NCBI GenBank assembly: GCA_028532765.1
Contig: JAQQAR010000006.1
Coordinates: forward strand, 1 to 60,969
Source of the DNA: Sphaerochaetaceae bacterium
GTDB lineage: Bacteria > Spirochaetota > Spirochaetia > Sphaerochaetales > Sphaerochaetaceae
Reading direction: 5' to 3'
DNA: 60,969 bases
Shown: in pieces, positions 1-8,894 of the stretch
Layout of the letters: each line of letters opens with the position of its first letter
How positions within the stretch are numbered: position 1 is the stretch's first letter
Translations under genes and position numbers: made by a program
Notes under the pieces: generated by a model
What the model saw: only the letters and a program-made list of their open reading frames with translations
Told to the model about the DNA's origin: nothing
Database searches by the model: none

Positions 1-153
1 ATCTGTGTGGTCTCCAATGCCCTCTTGATCAAGGCAATGAGACCAGAGATTCCTGTCCTCGTTGATGCAAGTTGTTGCGCTGGAACAACCCCCAGCAACC
101 ATGAGGCAGCACTTAAGACAATGCATTCGTGCCAAATCGAGGTTTTTTCTTGA
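1..153 (+). CDS. Cysteine hydrolase (isochorismatase/nicotinamidase-like), C-terminal end
   Basis: This is the 3' end of a gene that begins before the window; 50 codons remain, ending in TGA at 151-153. The visible protein starts ICVVSNALL and continues PEIPVLVDASCCAGTTP, then NHEAALKTM. This matches the end of the isochorismatase-fold cysteine hydrolases, in which the Cys before VVSNA is the nucleophile and the Asp-Ala-Cys-Ala-Gly segment closes the active site. The family hydrolyses amide or ester bonds of small molecules such as nicotinamide or isochorismate. The substrate cannot be told from this fragment. A 71-bp gap separates it from the next gene on the same strand. Confidence 0.8.
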   Translation: MCVVSNALLIKAMRPEIPVLVDASCCAGTTPSNHEAALKTMHSCQIEVFS

Positions 154-224
154 GTAGGTCATAGACAAAGAGCATCTGGACTTGTAGGATACGGTGTACA
201 GACACTTTACTAAGGAGGCTGCTC

Positions 225-1427
225 ATGGAACAGTCCTTATCGTATGTTCTGGTTACCCCATATACCGTAGCAAAAAGTCGCACCGGCGGGGTGCTATCCA
301 GACTTCTCTCCCGCATATCCCTCGAGCTTGTAGGAGCTCAGATGATTGCAATGGATCAAACCATTACCGAGGAATATGCATCGATCATCAAGACTAGGGA
401 AAAGGATGAGGGTGCAAACATCTCAAACCTTCTTTCCTCTTACATAGAACAGAACCTAGGGCCCACCGGTGGAGTCAAACACCGATCCTTGTTGCTTCTA
501 TTCAAAGGGGAACATCCCTGTGAGGAACTTACCAAAGTGGTGGGATCCTTCCAGAAGGAAGCCCGCCTGGTGGAAAATGTTACCGGTATGTCAATCCGTG
601 ACACCTATGCTGATCTTATCTATACCGATGAAAAAGAGAGCGATGTCCTCTATTTTGAGCCGGCAGTCATCACTGCACAGAGCCAGAATGAAGCTGACCA
701 AACGCTTGCCCTCTTTGGCTCGTGGTTGCCTGGAGAGAACAACATCGTCAAGAACAGACCAGATGAATATTATGAGAAGGCCCAGCGAACACTGGTTATC
801 ATCAAGCCAGATAACTGGAAGTATGCATCCAGCCGCCCCGGCATGATCATAGATATGTTCAGTCGCAGTGGACTTCGCATCGTAGGTATCAAGGTACTGA
901 AGATGTCCGTTGCCCAGGCTCTGCAGTTCTACGGCCCGACCAAGGAAGGCCTGAAAGCCAAACTTGCTCCCATCTACGGTATGCAAGCGAGGGAACTCCT
1001 GGAAAGTGAATTCAATGTACTGCTGGGTGACCAGCTCCAGACAATCCTGACCAACAGCTTCGGCGATATGTACAGTGAAGAACAGTTCGAACGCATTGTA
1101 GAGTTCATGGCCGGTATAAAGCCGAGTGAATGCAAGGCCGAGGATTTGGACAAGCCAGGACTGGTAAAATGCATGGTCCTGATCTATGAAGGCGTTGATG
1201 CCGTGAGTAAGATCAGAACAATCCTTGGTGCCACAGACCCAAACAAGGCACTTGCTGGAACCATCCGCAGAGAATTTGGCTCCAATATCCGCGTCAATGC
1301 TGCACACGCATCTGACTCACCGGAGAATGCCCAACGAGAGATGGGTGTATTGGAAGCTGAAGAGAATTTCAACGCCACCCTGATCAAGGGATATCTCGAA
1401 TCTAAAGCAACCGCTTCTCCCCGCTAA
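225..1427 (+). CDS. Tandem nucleoside-diphosphate kinase-like protein (degenerate first copy, intact second copy)
   Basis: The protein has 400 residues, about 2.5 times a normal NDK. The start follows a strong AAGGAGG at 7-nt distance. Residues from about 188 match the NDK fold: TLVIIKPDNW (first strand), then a C-terminal part AGTIRREFGSNIRVNAAHASDS that carries the catalytic-histidine motif NxxHxSDS. About 60 extra residues sit between these parts. Residues 1-185 look like a second, eroded NDK copy: SYVLVTPYTVA, a later LLLLFKGEHP and SIRDTYADLIY fall in the right order, but no NxxH motif is present. The second half could still transfer phosphate between nucleotides. The first half may be regulatory or structural. 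The gene ends convergently, overlapping the next gene by 26 bp. Confidence 0.75.
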   Translation: MEQSLSYVLVTPYTVAKSRTGGVLSRLLSRISLELVGAQMIAMDQTITEEYASIIKTREKDEGANISNLLSSYIEQNLGPTGGVKHRSLLLLFKGEHPCEELTKVVGSFQKEARLVENVTGMSIRDTYADLIYTDEKESDVLYFEPAVITAQSQNEADQTLALFGSWLPGENNIVKNRPDEYYEKAQRTLVIIKPDNWKYASSRPGMIIDMFSRSGLRIVGIKVLKMSVAQALQFYGPTKEGLKAKLAPIYGMQARELLESEFNVLLGDQLQTILTNSFGDMYSEEQFERIVEFMAGIKPSECKAEDLDKPGLVKCMVLIYEGVDAVSKIRTILGATDPNKALAGTIRREFGSNIRVNAAHASDSPENAQREMGVLEAEENFNATLIKGYLESKATASPR

Positions 1428-2502
1428 GGGCTCTGAGGTGTGTTGCGTCTTGGGTCACTTCCAAGGTCCCAAGATACTTGCCATCCATGCTACGCACTGC
1501 GTAGTACTGGATGTGGACAAAAGCTCCCCTTACAACCAAATAGAACTCCGCAGTATCCTCCCTTCCTTCTTTGAAGGAACTGAGGATTTCCTCGACGGTG
1601 GACACACTCTTTGGAGGATGGCAGTTCTGCACCAACCTTCCAATTACCTGTGGACTACGGGGAAAGATACGATGTGGGGGGTCAGAGTAGAACTTGACCC
1701 GGTCATCGGCCCCAATGAAAGCTATATCGAGTGGGAGGAGGCGGAAGATCAACTCCAACTGTTTGAAGGTAAGAGCACCAGTCTTACATGAAAAGAGTGC
1801 ATCAGAAAGAGCATTGTCCATGCGCTTTTCACTATGTTCGCCTAGTGCACGATAGGCAACCGGGTAGAGGATATACGTCTCCCGATATCGCAATATTTCC
1901 ATATTGAAGTAGAAGTTGCTGAACAATTTCCAGAATGATGCCATATCACTGCCTTCATAGGCTTGCGTCTGCTTCTTCAGGTCAAGGGCTGTATTCTGGA
2001 TCGCCCACATCAGCTTCACGCAGCTATGTTCATTGCTGGTTTGCTCAAAAAGGGGAAATAGCTCATTCTGCAATCGCTCATAGTGCTTCTGTAGCAGGTC
2101 AAACGAGGAAAGAATTTCCTGAATGCGTGAAATATCGCTGTCTCCCTCCTTCTTGAGCTGTATGCTGAGTTGCTGCAATAAAGAGGATACCTTCGCGATT
2201 TCAACATTCTCCTCAGCCAAGGATATAAGCAGTACATTGTCTTGGTAATCTGGAAGCGTAGCACTCTCCAAGCCCTTTCCCACTGACCTGATGAATCTTG
2301 CTACTGGAATGGTATAGGACTCAATATCCTCTGCCTTGCTGAGGAGTTCATCCAATGCCGCATTCGTCTCATATGCTGTGGCTGTTTCCAATACATCACG
2401 ATAGGATTCATAGGTTTCCTTGTCGGTAGTTCCCTGATAAAGAATCTGGAAGTACTCGATAAGCCGTGAAGTACGCTTGTCATGATTATGTATTAGTTCC
2501 AT
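1402..2502 (-). CDS. DUF438/hemerythrin-like protein with C-terminal PAS domain
   Basis: This soluble protein has 366 residues. The ATG at 2502 is chosen because GGAGAGGAG lies 7 nt upstream; a longer frame exists back to 2565. The last ~110 residues are a PAS domain of the DUF438 type, recognisable from PLDIAFIGADDRVKFYS, PHRIFPRSPQVIGR, VQNCHPPKSV and LGTLEVTQDATHLR. The middle (about residues 125-230) matches the hemerythrin-like part of these proteins (HYERLQNELFPLFEQ, MWAIQNTALDLKKQ, RYRETYILYPV). However, the usual His of the MW..HDEIR motif is replaced by Gln, so an iron site is doubtful. Such proteins are thought to sense redox or small ligands. It overlaps the preceding gene tail to tail. 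Confidence 0.75.
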   Translation of the reverse strand: MELIHNHDKRTSRLIEYFQILYQGTTDKETYESYRDVLETATAYETNAALDELLSKAEDIESYTIPVARFIRSVGKGLESATLPDYQDNVLLISLAEENVEIAKVSSLLQQLSIQLKKEGDSDISRIQEILSSFDLLQKHYERLQNELFPLFEQTSNEHSCVKLMWAIQNTALDLKKQTQAYEGSDMASFWKLFSNFYFNMEILRYRETYILYPVAYRALGEHSEKRMDNALSDALFSCKTGALTFKQLELIFRLLPLDIAFIGADDRVKFYSDPPHRIFPRSPQVIGRLVQNCHPPKSVSTVEEILSSFKEGREDTAEFYLVVRGAFVHIQYYAVRSMDGKYLGTLEVTQDATHLRALSGEKRLL

Positions 2503-2705
2503 GTTCTGACTCCTCTCCAGCAGTTTGGAGCAAACTCTGCGGTATGGCAAGCAGGATTTGTGCAACTTTCATGGGGTGAGCCTCTTCTAAGTAGACAGAT
2601 TCGGGATTATGCTCAGATTGGAATCACAGAAATCTCGGTGGATTGGTACTTGTACTTCCCTGCCCTGCAATCTGTACCAACACCCACCACACATGGGGGT
2701 TATCG

Positions 2706-3488
2706 ATGAACAAGTTACTAAGAATCGGTGTTGGAGTTGTTGTGCTTTCCCTGTTGCTTCTAGGCTGTACATCTGCCTCACTTTCTTTCTCAAACGGTAT
2801 TCCGGAGATCCAATTAGGGTATGACCATGGTGCATTCATAGAAGCACTCAATCATGTTCCCGATGTCGAGCCATGGTTAATGAGTGGGGACATGTTCAGT
2901 GAACGGGTCGGTGATATCTTCACACTCGAATTGCCACCTGGAGGGTCCGATCTTGCTATCTGGGGAACTGGGGTCTATACCGGTGACAGCAATGTAGGAA
3001 CGGCTGCTGTGCACAGTGGCCTGATAACCTTCGAGGAAGGTGGTAGGGTATACTTCAAGATTCTTGAAGGCCGCTCGTACTACAGAGGCAGTACACAAAA
3101 GGGAGTTACATCAATCACCTATGGCTCCTGGCCACTCAGTTTTGTGTTTACCGACAAGAAAGGAAATCTGCTTGAGGAAGACATACTGGAAGAGTATGTC
3201 ATAGACTGGCGGACAAATGCTGATTTCCTCAATCTGTTTGTAGGGGAAGAGGTGACTGTCTCTCTCCCACCAGGAGGAACGGAGGAGACCATCTGGGGAT
3301 CTGGTCCTTATAGTAGTGACAGCCCGATTGGAACTGCAGCTGTCCATGCAGGGAAGATTTCCTTTGAAGGGGGCGGAGAAGTGACCATCCAATTCATAGG
3401 AGAGGCTCCTCGATTCAATGGGTCCACCAAACATGGCGTTACTTCCGAGTCCTTTAACGATCAAATGGAGGCTTATATATTCCTCTAA
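2706..3488 (+). CDS. Lipoprotein with two LCCL-like domains
   Basis: The protein has 260 residues. The start at 2706 is preceded by GGGGGT and begins a lipoprotein signal peptide (MNKLLRIG, hydrophobic run, lipobox LLLLGC), so the mature protein should be anchored by a lipidated Cys. It contains two homologous modules, at about residues 60-135 and 185-260. Each has the pattern LPPGG...IWGTG.Y..DS..GTAAVH.G.I.FE.GG, then GST..GVTS. This is the LCCL-type pattern, known mostly from eukaryotic secreted proteins and some bacterial ones; these domains are thought to bind ligands such as lipopolysaccharide. The function here is unknown. It stands alone between a convergent sensor gene and the CPBP gene downstream. 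Confidence 0.75.
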   Translation: MNKLLRIGVGVVVLSLLLLGCTSASLSFSNGIPEIQLGYDHGAFIEALNHVPDVEPWLMSGDMFSERVGDIFTLELPPGGSDLAIWGTGVYTGDSNVGTAAVHSGLITFEEGGRVYFKILEGRSYYRGSTQKGVTSITYGSWPLSFVFTDKKGNLLEEDILEEYVIDWRTNADFLNLFVGEEVTVSLPPGGTEETIWGSGPYSSDSPIGTAAVHAGKISFEGGGEVTIQFIGEAPRFNGSTKHGVTSESFNDQMEAYIFL

Positions 3489-3520
3489 GGTAAAAGGATT
3501 CACTATTCACTTCTTGTCAA

Positions 3521-3553
3521 CTCCTGCACACTGGGATACAGTACGTGCAGGAG
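3521..3553 (+). promoter_or_regulatory. Hairpin that masks the ribosome site of the next gene
   Basis: CTCCTGCAC at 3521-3529 pairs perfectly with GTGCAGGAG at 3545-3553. The loop can extend the stem by ACTG/CAGT across a 2-nt bulge. The 3' arm contains the AGGAG (3549-3553) that lies 6 nt before the ATG at 3560. No run of T follows, so this is not a normal terminator. The structure is seen in the sequence; the control of translation is inferred. Confidence 0.55.
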
Positions 3554-3559
3554 CTTTGC

Positions 3560-4309
3560 ATGAAAATTGACAAGAAAGCATTACATTTTGCCCTGCTTTT
3601 TTTCCCTATAGGGCTTCTCTGTGCCTGGTATTTGGCGTATACGAACAGTACTGTAGCTGCAAACCTTGGGGTTGAAGTCTCACTCCCTCTGCTTCTTCTG
3701 GCCACCTTTATCCAAGTAGCTTTGGTGTATACGCTTCTGCTAGCCTACCTAGGACACCAACTTGCCCGTAAGGTTGGCCTGCTTCGCCCCCTCTCCTTTG
3801 AGAAAACACTTGTAGGAAAGGCGGTCCTCCTGGGACTCCTCTCTGCATTGGTCATGCTTAGTGATTATTTTGTGTTTGCGCCTCACATTCCCCAGGTCCA
3901 GGCCTCCTACTCCCCTGAATCCTTCAGCTTGGTTGCACTCCTCTTTTCCATGCTTTATGGAGGCATCCTGGAAGAGATCATGCTTCGATTGTTCTTCCTC
4001 TCCCTCCTGGTCTTCATACTCGACCTGTTGTTTGGAAAAACGAGACAAGGACTGGAAATCCCAAAAGCCTACTATCATATTGCGAATCTGGTAGCTGCGA
4101 TACTGTTTGCCCTTGGGCATCTACCGGCAACACAAGCGGCCTTCGGCACCTTGAGCGGTATGTTGGTACTCAGAAGCCTTGTACTCAACGGAGTATTGGG
4201 ATACCTCTTTGGGTGGGTCTATCTGAAAATGGGAATCCAATATGCCATGGCCACACATGCCCTGACGCATCTGTTCTTCCAAGGTATTCTCTTTCTCTTT
4301 ATCTTCTAG
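3560..4309 (+). CDS. CPBP-family intramembrane metalloprotease
   Basis: This is an integral membrane protein of 249 residues with about eight hydrophobic segments. The ATG at 3560 is preferred over an in-frame GTG at 3545 because of the AGGAG 6 nt upstream. The CPBP/Abi active-site pattern is present: GGILEEIMLRLFF (EExxxR, about residue 140), then FALGHLPA with a conserved His, then a last segment with THALTHLFFQG. Family members are intramembrane endoproteases that process or protect membrane proteins and peptides. The natural substrate is unknown. The stop codon shares the CTAG with the convergent GGDEF-EAL gene, and translation may be limited by the hairpin at 3521-3553. Confidence 0.85.
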   Translation: MKIDKKALHFALLFFPIGLLCAWYLAYTNSTVAANLGVEVSLPLLLLATFIQVALVYTLLLAYLGHQLARKVGLLRPLSFEKTLVGKAVLLGLLSALVMLSDYFVFAPHIPQVQASYSPESFSLVALLFSMLYGGILEEIMLRLFFLSLLVFILDLLFGKTRQGLEIPKAYYHIANLVAAILFALGHLPATQAAFGTLSGMLVLRSLVLNGVLGYLFGWVYLKMGIQYAMATHALTHLFFQGILFLFIF

Positions 4310-6369
4310 AGGAAGCAGCGAGGAGTGTCGTCGCTCAGCAACTGCCCATACTCACTGGTCTCCAGCGGTTGGCTGTAGAAGTACCCCTGCACACCGTCGC
4401 AGCCCATGGAAGCGAGCATCCTGGCTTGCTCTTCACTCTCCACACCTTCAGCAATGGAGGTGATCCCAAGATCTTTCGCCATGGCTATAACATGTTGGAT
4501 CACCACCCTTCCCTGTTCGTTGGTTGTAAGGTCGGTGAAAAATCCTTGATCCATCTTGATCACATCAATCTGTACATCCTTAAGCATGGTAAGGGAAGAG
4601 TACCCTGAACCGAAATCATCAAGAGAGACCAGGAATCCTTGGCTTCTCAGCGATTTCAGAACAGATGATAGATGGGTAAGGTCATGAAGGAACAAGGTCT
4701 CAGTCAATTCGAATTCCATAAGTTTATGGTCAATACCATAGTGGTCAACCAATGCTACCAAGCTCTCCTCGTAGTTCGTGACAAAGAGATGTGCCCTTGA
4801 CTGGTTGACCGAGATAGGCAAAAGGGGTTTACCCTCACCCTTCCATTGGACAAACAGCTTACACACTAGCTTCAGGACATACATGTCAAGCGCGATAAGG
4901 AGATTATGTTTCTCCAGAAGTGGAATGAATTGTGAGGGCATCAACAATCCTCTGGTTGGATGCTTCCATCTGACCAGGGCTTCCCCCCCGATAAGGGATC
5001 CAGTAGAAAAGGAGTATTTCGGCTGTATCTGGATGAAAAATTCCCCTGCCGAGAGAGCCTTATTGAAAACATGCTCCAATTCACTCTCTTCCAATAGCTG
5101 GTCCTTGAGTGCTTCCTCATAGAAGAGATACCAACCCTGTTTCGCTTCTTTCAATGCTGAGAGAGCAAACAGAGCCCGGTCGATATACGAACTTATCTCC
5201 AGATTTGGCTCTTCGACCAGTGAGATACCGATGAGAATTTCCAACTGGAAAAGCGAAGCTTTGGGAAAGGAGAAATGCCGCAACTCTTCCTCGATGATGG
5301 TAATCCTCCGTTGCAAGGCTGTCCGTTCACGGTAGCTTACAAGCATAATGAACTTATCACCGCTTAACCGTGCACACAGTCCATCACGAGTAACATACCG
5401 GGGAAGCACCTTTGCACAGTGAAGAAGCAAGGAATCCCCAAAACCATACCCAAAATGGTCATTGATCAACTTGAACTTGCCAATATCCAGGATCATAAGT
5501 GCATAAGAGTCCCTCGGGTGCTGCAAGCGTAGCTTTGCTTCCTTTTCGAAGAGATTCTTGTTCGGCAGTTTGGTAAGCTCATCCATATAGGCAAGATGCC
5601 ATAAGGTTTTGGCATATCGATGATCCATGGAGAGCAGATACACCAGAAAGAGAAAGAAGATAACGATAACCATCACCGCCATCGAGAGTGATGAGCGTAG
5701 TATTGCCAGCGAGACAGATTCTGAGAGTCCACGTTTTGCAACCAAGACAAACTGTCCCCATCCACCATCAAGCTTACTGGTGAACAACTGCATCGTTTCA
5801 TCAGACGCAAGAGAAAGGGCATCAAGCCCATCAAGATTCCCATCTGTCTGCCAGAGCAGGGTTCCCTCCGGCTTGATCCAGTATCCAGTGAATGGCTTAC
5901 CCGCAAACAACGTACCAAGTAATGTATCGTATGTATTGGTGGAAACGGAATGAAACAGGGTAAGACATGTTCCATCAGCCAGATTGGCCTTTGCCGCATA
6001 CTGCAAATGATCACCAGAACGGGTAATGGAAGGATAATCACCTACGTCCTCCCACTGGATATCATACTCATTGAGCATAGCTACCGCACTCTCTTCCGTG
6101 AGGGACGCAGTTTGTTCAACCAACGATTGCAGCACTCTCTGGTCTTCATTGATCTGCTGGCTTACCAGCTGGGCACTTTGGTTCGCAAGATACTGGAATT
6201 GGGATTGCTTCTCCTCCCAGAGGGACTGCTCAAGTTTACGATTGAATTGGTGGAAAAACAGCGAGAGGATGAATACCAGGAAGAGACTGAGCAGAAGGAC
6301 GCGAATAGTCAGCTGCCCTGTTCTGCGTGAATCTTGCCTGCCTTCTGCTGACCAATCACTCTTTTCCAT
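4306..6369 (-). CDS. Membrane GGDEF-EAL protein, probable c-di-GMP phosphodiesterase
   Basis: The protein has 687 residues. A short cytoplasmic N-terminus is followed by a membrane segment (about 22-40), an extracytoplasmic sensory region (about 41-215), a second membrane segment (about 225-245), then GGDEF and EAL domains. The GGDEF signature is eroded to SGDKF, so cyclase activity is unlikely. The EAL domain keeps its key residues: EALVRWKHP, the Asn in SVNQSRAH, ELTETLF, LDDFGSGYSSL and AEGVE. The protein should therefore break down cyclic di-GMP in response to an outside signal. No other c-di-GMP gene is nearby. It overlaps the CPBP gene by four bases, tail to tail. Confidence 0.9.
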   Translation of the reverse strand: MEKSDWSAEGRQDSRRTGQLTIRVLLLSLFLVFILSLFFHQFNRKLEQSLWEEKQSQFQYLANQSAQLVSQQINEDQRVLQSLVEQTASLTEESAVAMLNEYDIQWEDVGDYPSITRSGDHLQYAAKANLADGTCLTLFHSVSTNTYDTLLGTLFAGKPFTGYWIKPEGTLLWQTDGNLDGLDALSLASDETMQLFTSKLDGGWGQFVLVAKRGLSESVSLAILRSSLSMAVMVIVIFFLFLVYLLSMDHRYAKTLWHLAYMDELTKLPNKNLFEKEAKLRLQHPRDSYALMILDIGKFKLINDHFGYGFGDSLLLHCAKVLPRYVTRDGLCARLSGDKFIMLVSYRERTALQRRITIIEEELRHFSFPKASLFQLEILIGISLVEEPNLEISSYIDRALFALSALKEAKQGWYLFYEEALKDQLLEESELEHVFNKALSAGEFFIQIQPKYSFSTGSLIGGEALVRWKHPTRGLLMPSQFIPLLEKHNLLIALDMYVLKLVCKLFVQWKGEGKPLLPISVNQSRAHLFVTNYEESLVALVDHYGIDHKLMEFELTETLFLHDLTHLSSVLKSLRSQGFLVSLDDFGSGYSSLTMLKDVQIDVIKMDQGFFTDLTTNEQGRVVIQHVIAMAKDLGITSIAEGVESEEQARMLASMGCDGVQGYFYSQPLETSEYGQLLSDDTPRCFL

Positions 6370-6427
6370 GATACTCCTGTATTCTGGTTCTCAGTATAGC
6401 GGAATAAGGGAAGGAATCAAGAACTGA

Positions 6428-7381
6428 ATGGTCTCTGGGCGTGCTTTTTTCCCCTCTGCTTGGTTGCTTCCCTTCACGCTTTACCGTATAGTTCAGCTCA
6501 TGATTATCTCCTCACTATTCCAGATGCTTCCCATTATCCTTGTTGTCTTGGGAGGGTTTTTGCTAAGCAGCATTGAGTCAATCAAGGTAGAAGACCTTGT
6601 ACGCATTGTCTCTGACTTCTTCATGCCTGCCCTGGTATTCATCTCGCTGACTGAAAGCTCTCTCAGCGGAGCGGTTATTGGAGATATCGCAAAAGCATCT
6701 GCATTGGTCTCTCTTTTACTCTTCCCACTCGCACTTTGGTGGGCAAAACTTGCTAAACAGGATATGCGTAGCACAATCCCCCCACTGGTATTCATGAACT
6801 CCGGGTTTCTCGGTATTCCTCTGATGGAACTGTGGGGAGGAAGTGAGGCAATGAACTTGATCCTCATCTATGACCAGATACAGGGTATTTTTCTCTTCAC
6901 ATTGGGCCTATTGATCATCACCGGAGGGTTCAGCAAGAAAGGTCTGCTGAATATGCTCCACTCACCGATTCTCTGGGCGGTATTGCTTGGATTCCTCGTA
7001 AGAATACTTCCTATCACAATACCGAAGGCAATTGTCTCAACCTTCACCTTTGCGGGTAGCGCCGCCAGCCCTCTGGCAGCCTTTACACTCGGGGTCTCTC
7101 TGAAGAGAATCCGATTCACCTTCGACCGACATATCATCGGGGGCTTGGCCATCCGATTTATCGGAGGGTATGCTGTTGGCTATCTTGCAGCATCCCTTGT
7201 TGGCCTTACCGGACTAGCAAAGACGGTAGTGATTGTAGCAACGGCACTCCCTTCAGCAGTTTTCACAAGTGTATTGCCACTGCGCTACGGGTTGAAGAAT
7301 GAGTTCTCCAGCACCATGGTTCTGGTCAGCTCACTGATGGGGATTTTTACCATCCCCATCACCTTGGCCCTTGCTACCTGA
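6428..7381 (+). CDS. AEC-family (auxin efflux carrier-like) permease
   Basis: This is a polytopic membrane protein of up to 317 residues with about ten hydrophobic segments, resembling AEC carriers, which move organic acids or similar small solutes. Typical parts are PALVFISLTESSL, the MNSGFLGIPLMELWGG segment after the fourth helix, and ATALPSAVFTSVLPLRYG near the end. The start is uncertain. ATG at 6428 has GGAAGGAA 11 nt upstream but adds an unusual N-terminus; ATG at 6500 (MIISSLFQML) begins where the family normally does but has no ribosome site. Its stop lies 1 bp from the stop of the convergent polyferredoxin gene. The substrate cannot be predicted. Confidence 0.85.
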   Translation: MVSGRAFFPSAWLLPFTLYRIVQLMIISSLFQMLPIILVVLGGFLLSSIESIKVEDLVRIVSDFFMPALVFISLTESSLSGAVIGDIAKASALVSLLLFPLALWWAKLAKQDMRSTIPPLVFMNSGFLGIPLMELWGGSEAMNLILIYDQIQGIFLFTLGLLIITGGFSKKGLLNMLHSPILWAVLLGFLVRILPITIPKAIVSTFTFAGSAASPLAAFTLGVSLKRIRFTFDRHIIGGLAIRFIGGYAVGYLAASLVGLTGLAKTVVIVATALPSAVFTSVLPLRYGLKNEFSSTMVLVSSLMGIFTIPITLALAT

Positions 7382-7382
7382 G

Positions 7383-8894
7383 TTACTCAAGGATCTTGAG
7401 CTTCACCTCACTAAAACTCAGCCCCTGTGATTCAGCAATCACCTTGATGCTCTCACGCTTGTTCTCCACCGTTCCGAGGATTGACTCAATCAGGGAAAGA
7501 CTGTAGCCAGCATCCAGCACTTCCTGTACTGTGGTCTTTCCGGTTATCTCAAGGGCAGGAGCGACAATTACCACGTTTGGGTCGACCGTAAGTTCAATGG
7601 CCTCTTCCTTGATCAGTGCAAAGCGAGGGTCAGCTTCCTTCCCTTCACGCTCCAACACGCGCACTGCACTGGTGGGTAGCAAGGTTCCCTCTTCTGCGGT
7701 AAACGGGAATCCGGTATATACCGATATAAAGAGCCTGATGGAGTCAGTTCCAACCTCTGTTCCTTCAGGGATTGCACCTGCCCATATCTCCTCAAGGGAG
7801 CCAAGACGCATCGTTCCCTCTTCTACGCCAAATGCATCCAAGAGTAGGGAAAGAGGAACAGGAAACGCCTTTGCCACATCTTCAAAGGTATAGCTTCCTC
7901 GAATATCTTCTGGGTTTGGAGCTCCTGCAAACTCCCCTTCCTTCAACAATGTCGGTTGCTTGCTGCTGGAGGTTCTCCAGAGTCCAAGCACCATGGAGAG
8001 CATGATGCCCCCTATAATTACCAGAACCGTAATGATACCGATACGCCGAATGGAAATTCCCTTGTGTTTCTTGTTGATGGAGGTGATCACGGTATCAGAG
8101 ACAGGACATGCATCTTCACTGGTGCAAGCCATGCAGGAGATACACTGACCTGAGGAGACCACTTCGCTCCCCTCTACATCTATGTTCATGGGGCAAGCTC
8201 TATTGCAAGCTGAACAGTTGATGCAAAGATCCTTGTTTCTTCGTATCTTGAAGATCCTGATCTTGTTGAAAAGCCCAAGGAAGGCACCATAGGGACAGGC
8301 ATACTTGCAGAAAGGACGCTCCATGAAGAGTGAAAGCAAAATGATGATGAATAATATAACAAGTCCAGCAAGTGCAAACTCACGATGAATGAGAGAGAAG
8401 AGCGCAAAGTAGGGGTCATAGGGCTGAAAAACCAAGGTCGCAGAGAGGGCGGTCATGACCAAGATCCATACAAGGATACCATACCGCAGGAATCGTAGGT
8501 AACGGTCGATACGCTTGGGAACGAAGGTGTTGTACCGCTTGGGGAAGAGCCGTCTCCCAAGCTTCCCAATCCACTCCTGAAATGTCCCGAACGGACAGAC
8601 CCAGGAACAGATGACCGGTCCAAAGAAAACTGCCAAGAGCACCGAGAGTGATGCTAGAACTACCGCTGATTCATGAATCTTTCGAATCAGGATACCATCT
8701 TTTATGAGGTTCCACAGCGTTACCACCCCGCCAAAGGGGCATATAGCATGCAGGGAAACTGTTTCCATGGAGAATGGTAGCGTAAATCCATTTGCTACCG
8801 CTTCACTCAAGGCAATTACCGTAACCACCCAAAGAAAGAACACCAGTTGTACAATTTTCCGTATTCGTTGCACTTTTCCCCGTGACTGTCTCAT
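7383..8894 (-). CDS. Membrane-bound 4Fe-4S polyferredoxin (NapH/NosR-like) with C-terminal extension
   Basis: The protein has 503 residues, with GGAGGACAAT before the ATG. The N-terminal ~250 residues hold five or six membrane helices with two CxxxCP motifs (CSWVCPFG, CKYACPYG), as in NapH, NosR and CcoG electron carriers. Two 4Fe-4S ferredoxin clusters follow (CINCSACNRACP and a second CISCMACTSEDACP), then another membrane helix. The last ~180 residues hold two short repeats (TFEDVAKAFPVP..., KTTVQEVLDAGYSLS) that look like small helical modules on the far side of the membrane. It likely passes electrons across or along the membrane to an unknown partner. Rnf or reductase genes are absent nearby. 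Confidence 0.8.
   Translation of the reverse strand: MRQSRGKVQRIRKIVQLVFFLWVVTVIALSEAVANGFTLPFSMETVSLHAICPFGGVVTLWNLIKDGILIRKIHESAVVLASLSVLLAVFFGPVICSWVCPFGTFQEWIGKLGRRLFPKRYNTFVPKRIDRYLRFLRYGILVWILVMTALSATLVFQPYDPYFALFSLIHREFALAGLVILFIIILLSLFMERPFCKYACPYGAFLGLFNKIRIFKIRRNKDLCINCSACNRACPMNIDVEGSEVVSSGQCISCMACTSEDACPVSDTVITSINKKHKGISIRRIGIITVLVIIGGIMLSMVLGLWRTSSSKQPTLLKEGEFAGAPNPEDIRGSYTFEDVAKAFPVPLSLLLDAFGVEEGTMRLGSLEEIWAGAIPEGTEVGTDSIRLFISVYTGFPFTAEEGTLLPTSAVRVLEREGKEADPRFALIKEEAIELTVDPNVVIVAPALEITGKTTVQEVLDAGYSLSLIESILGTVENKRESIKVIAESQGLSFSEVKLKILE

Noticed and set aside
591..1307. Minus-strand frame of 238 codons opposite the NDK-like gene
   Set aside because: The plus strand encodes the recognised NDK motifs; the other strand has none.
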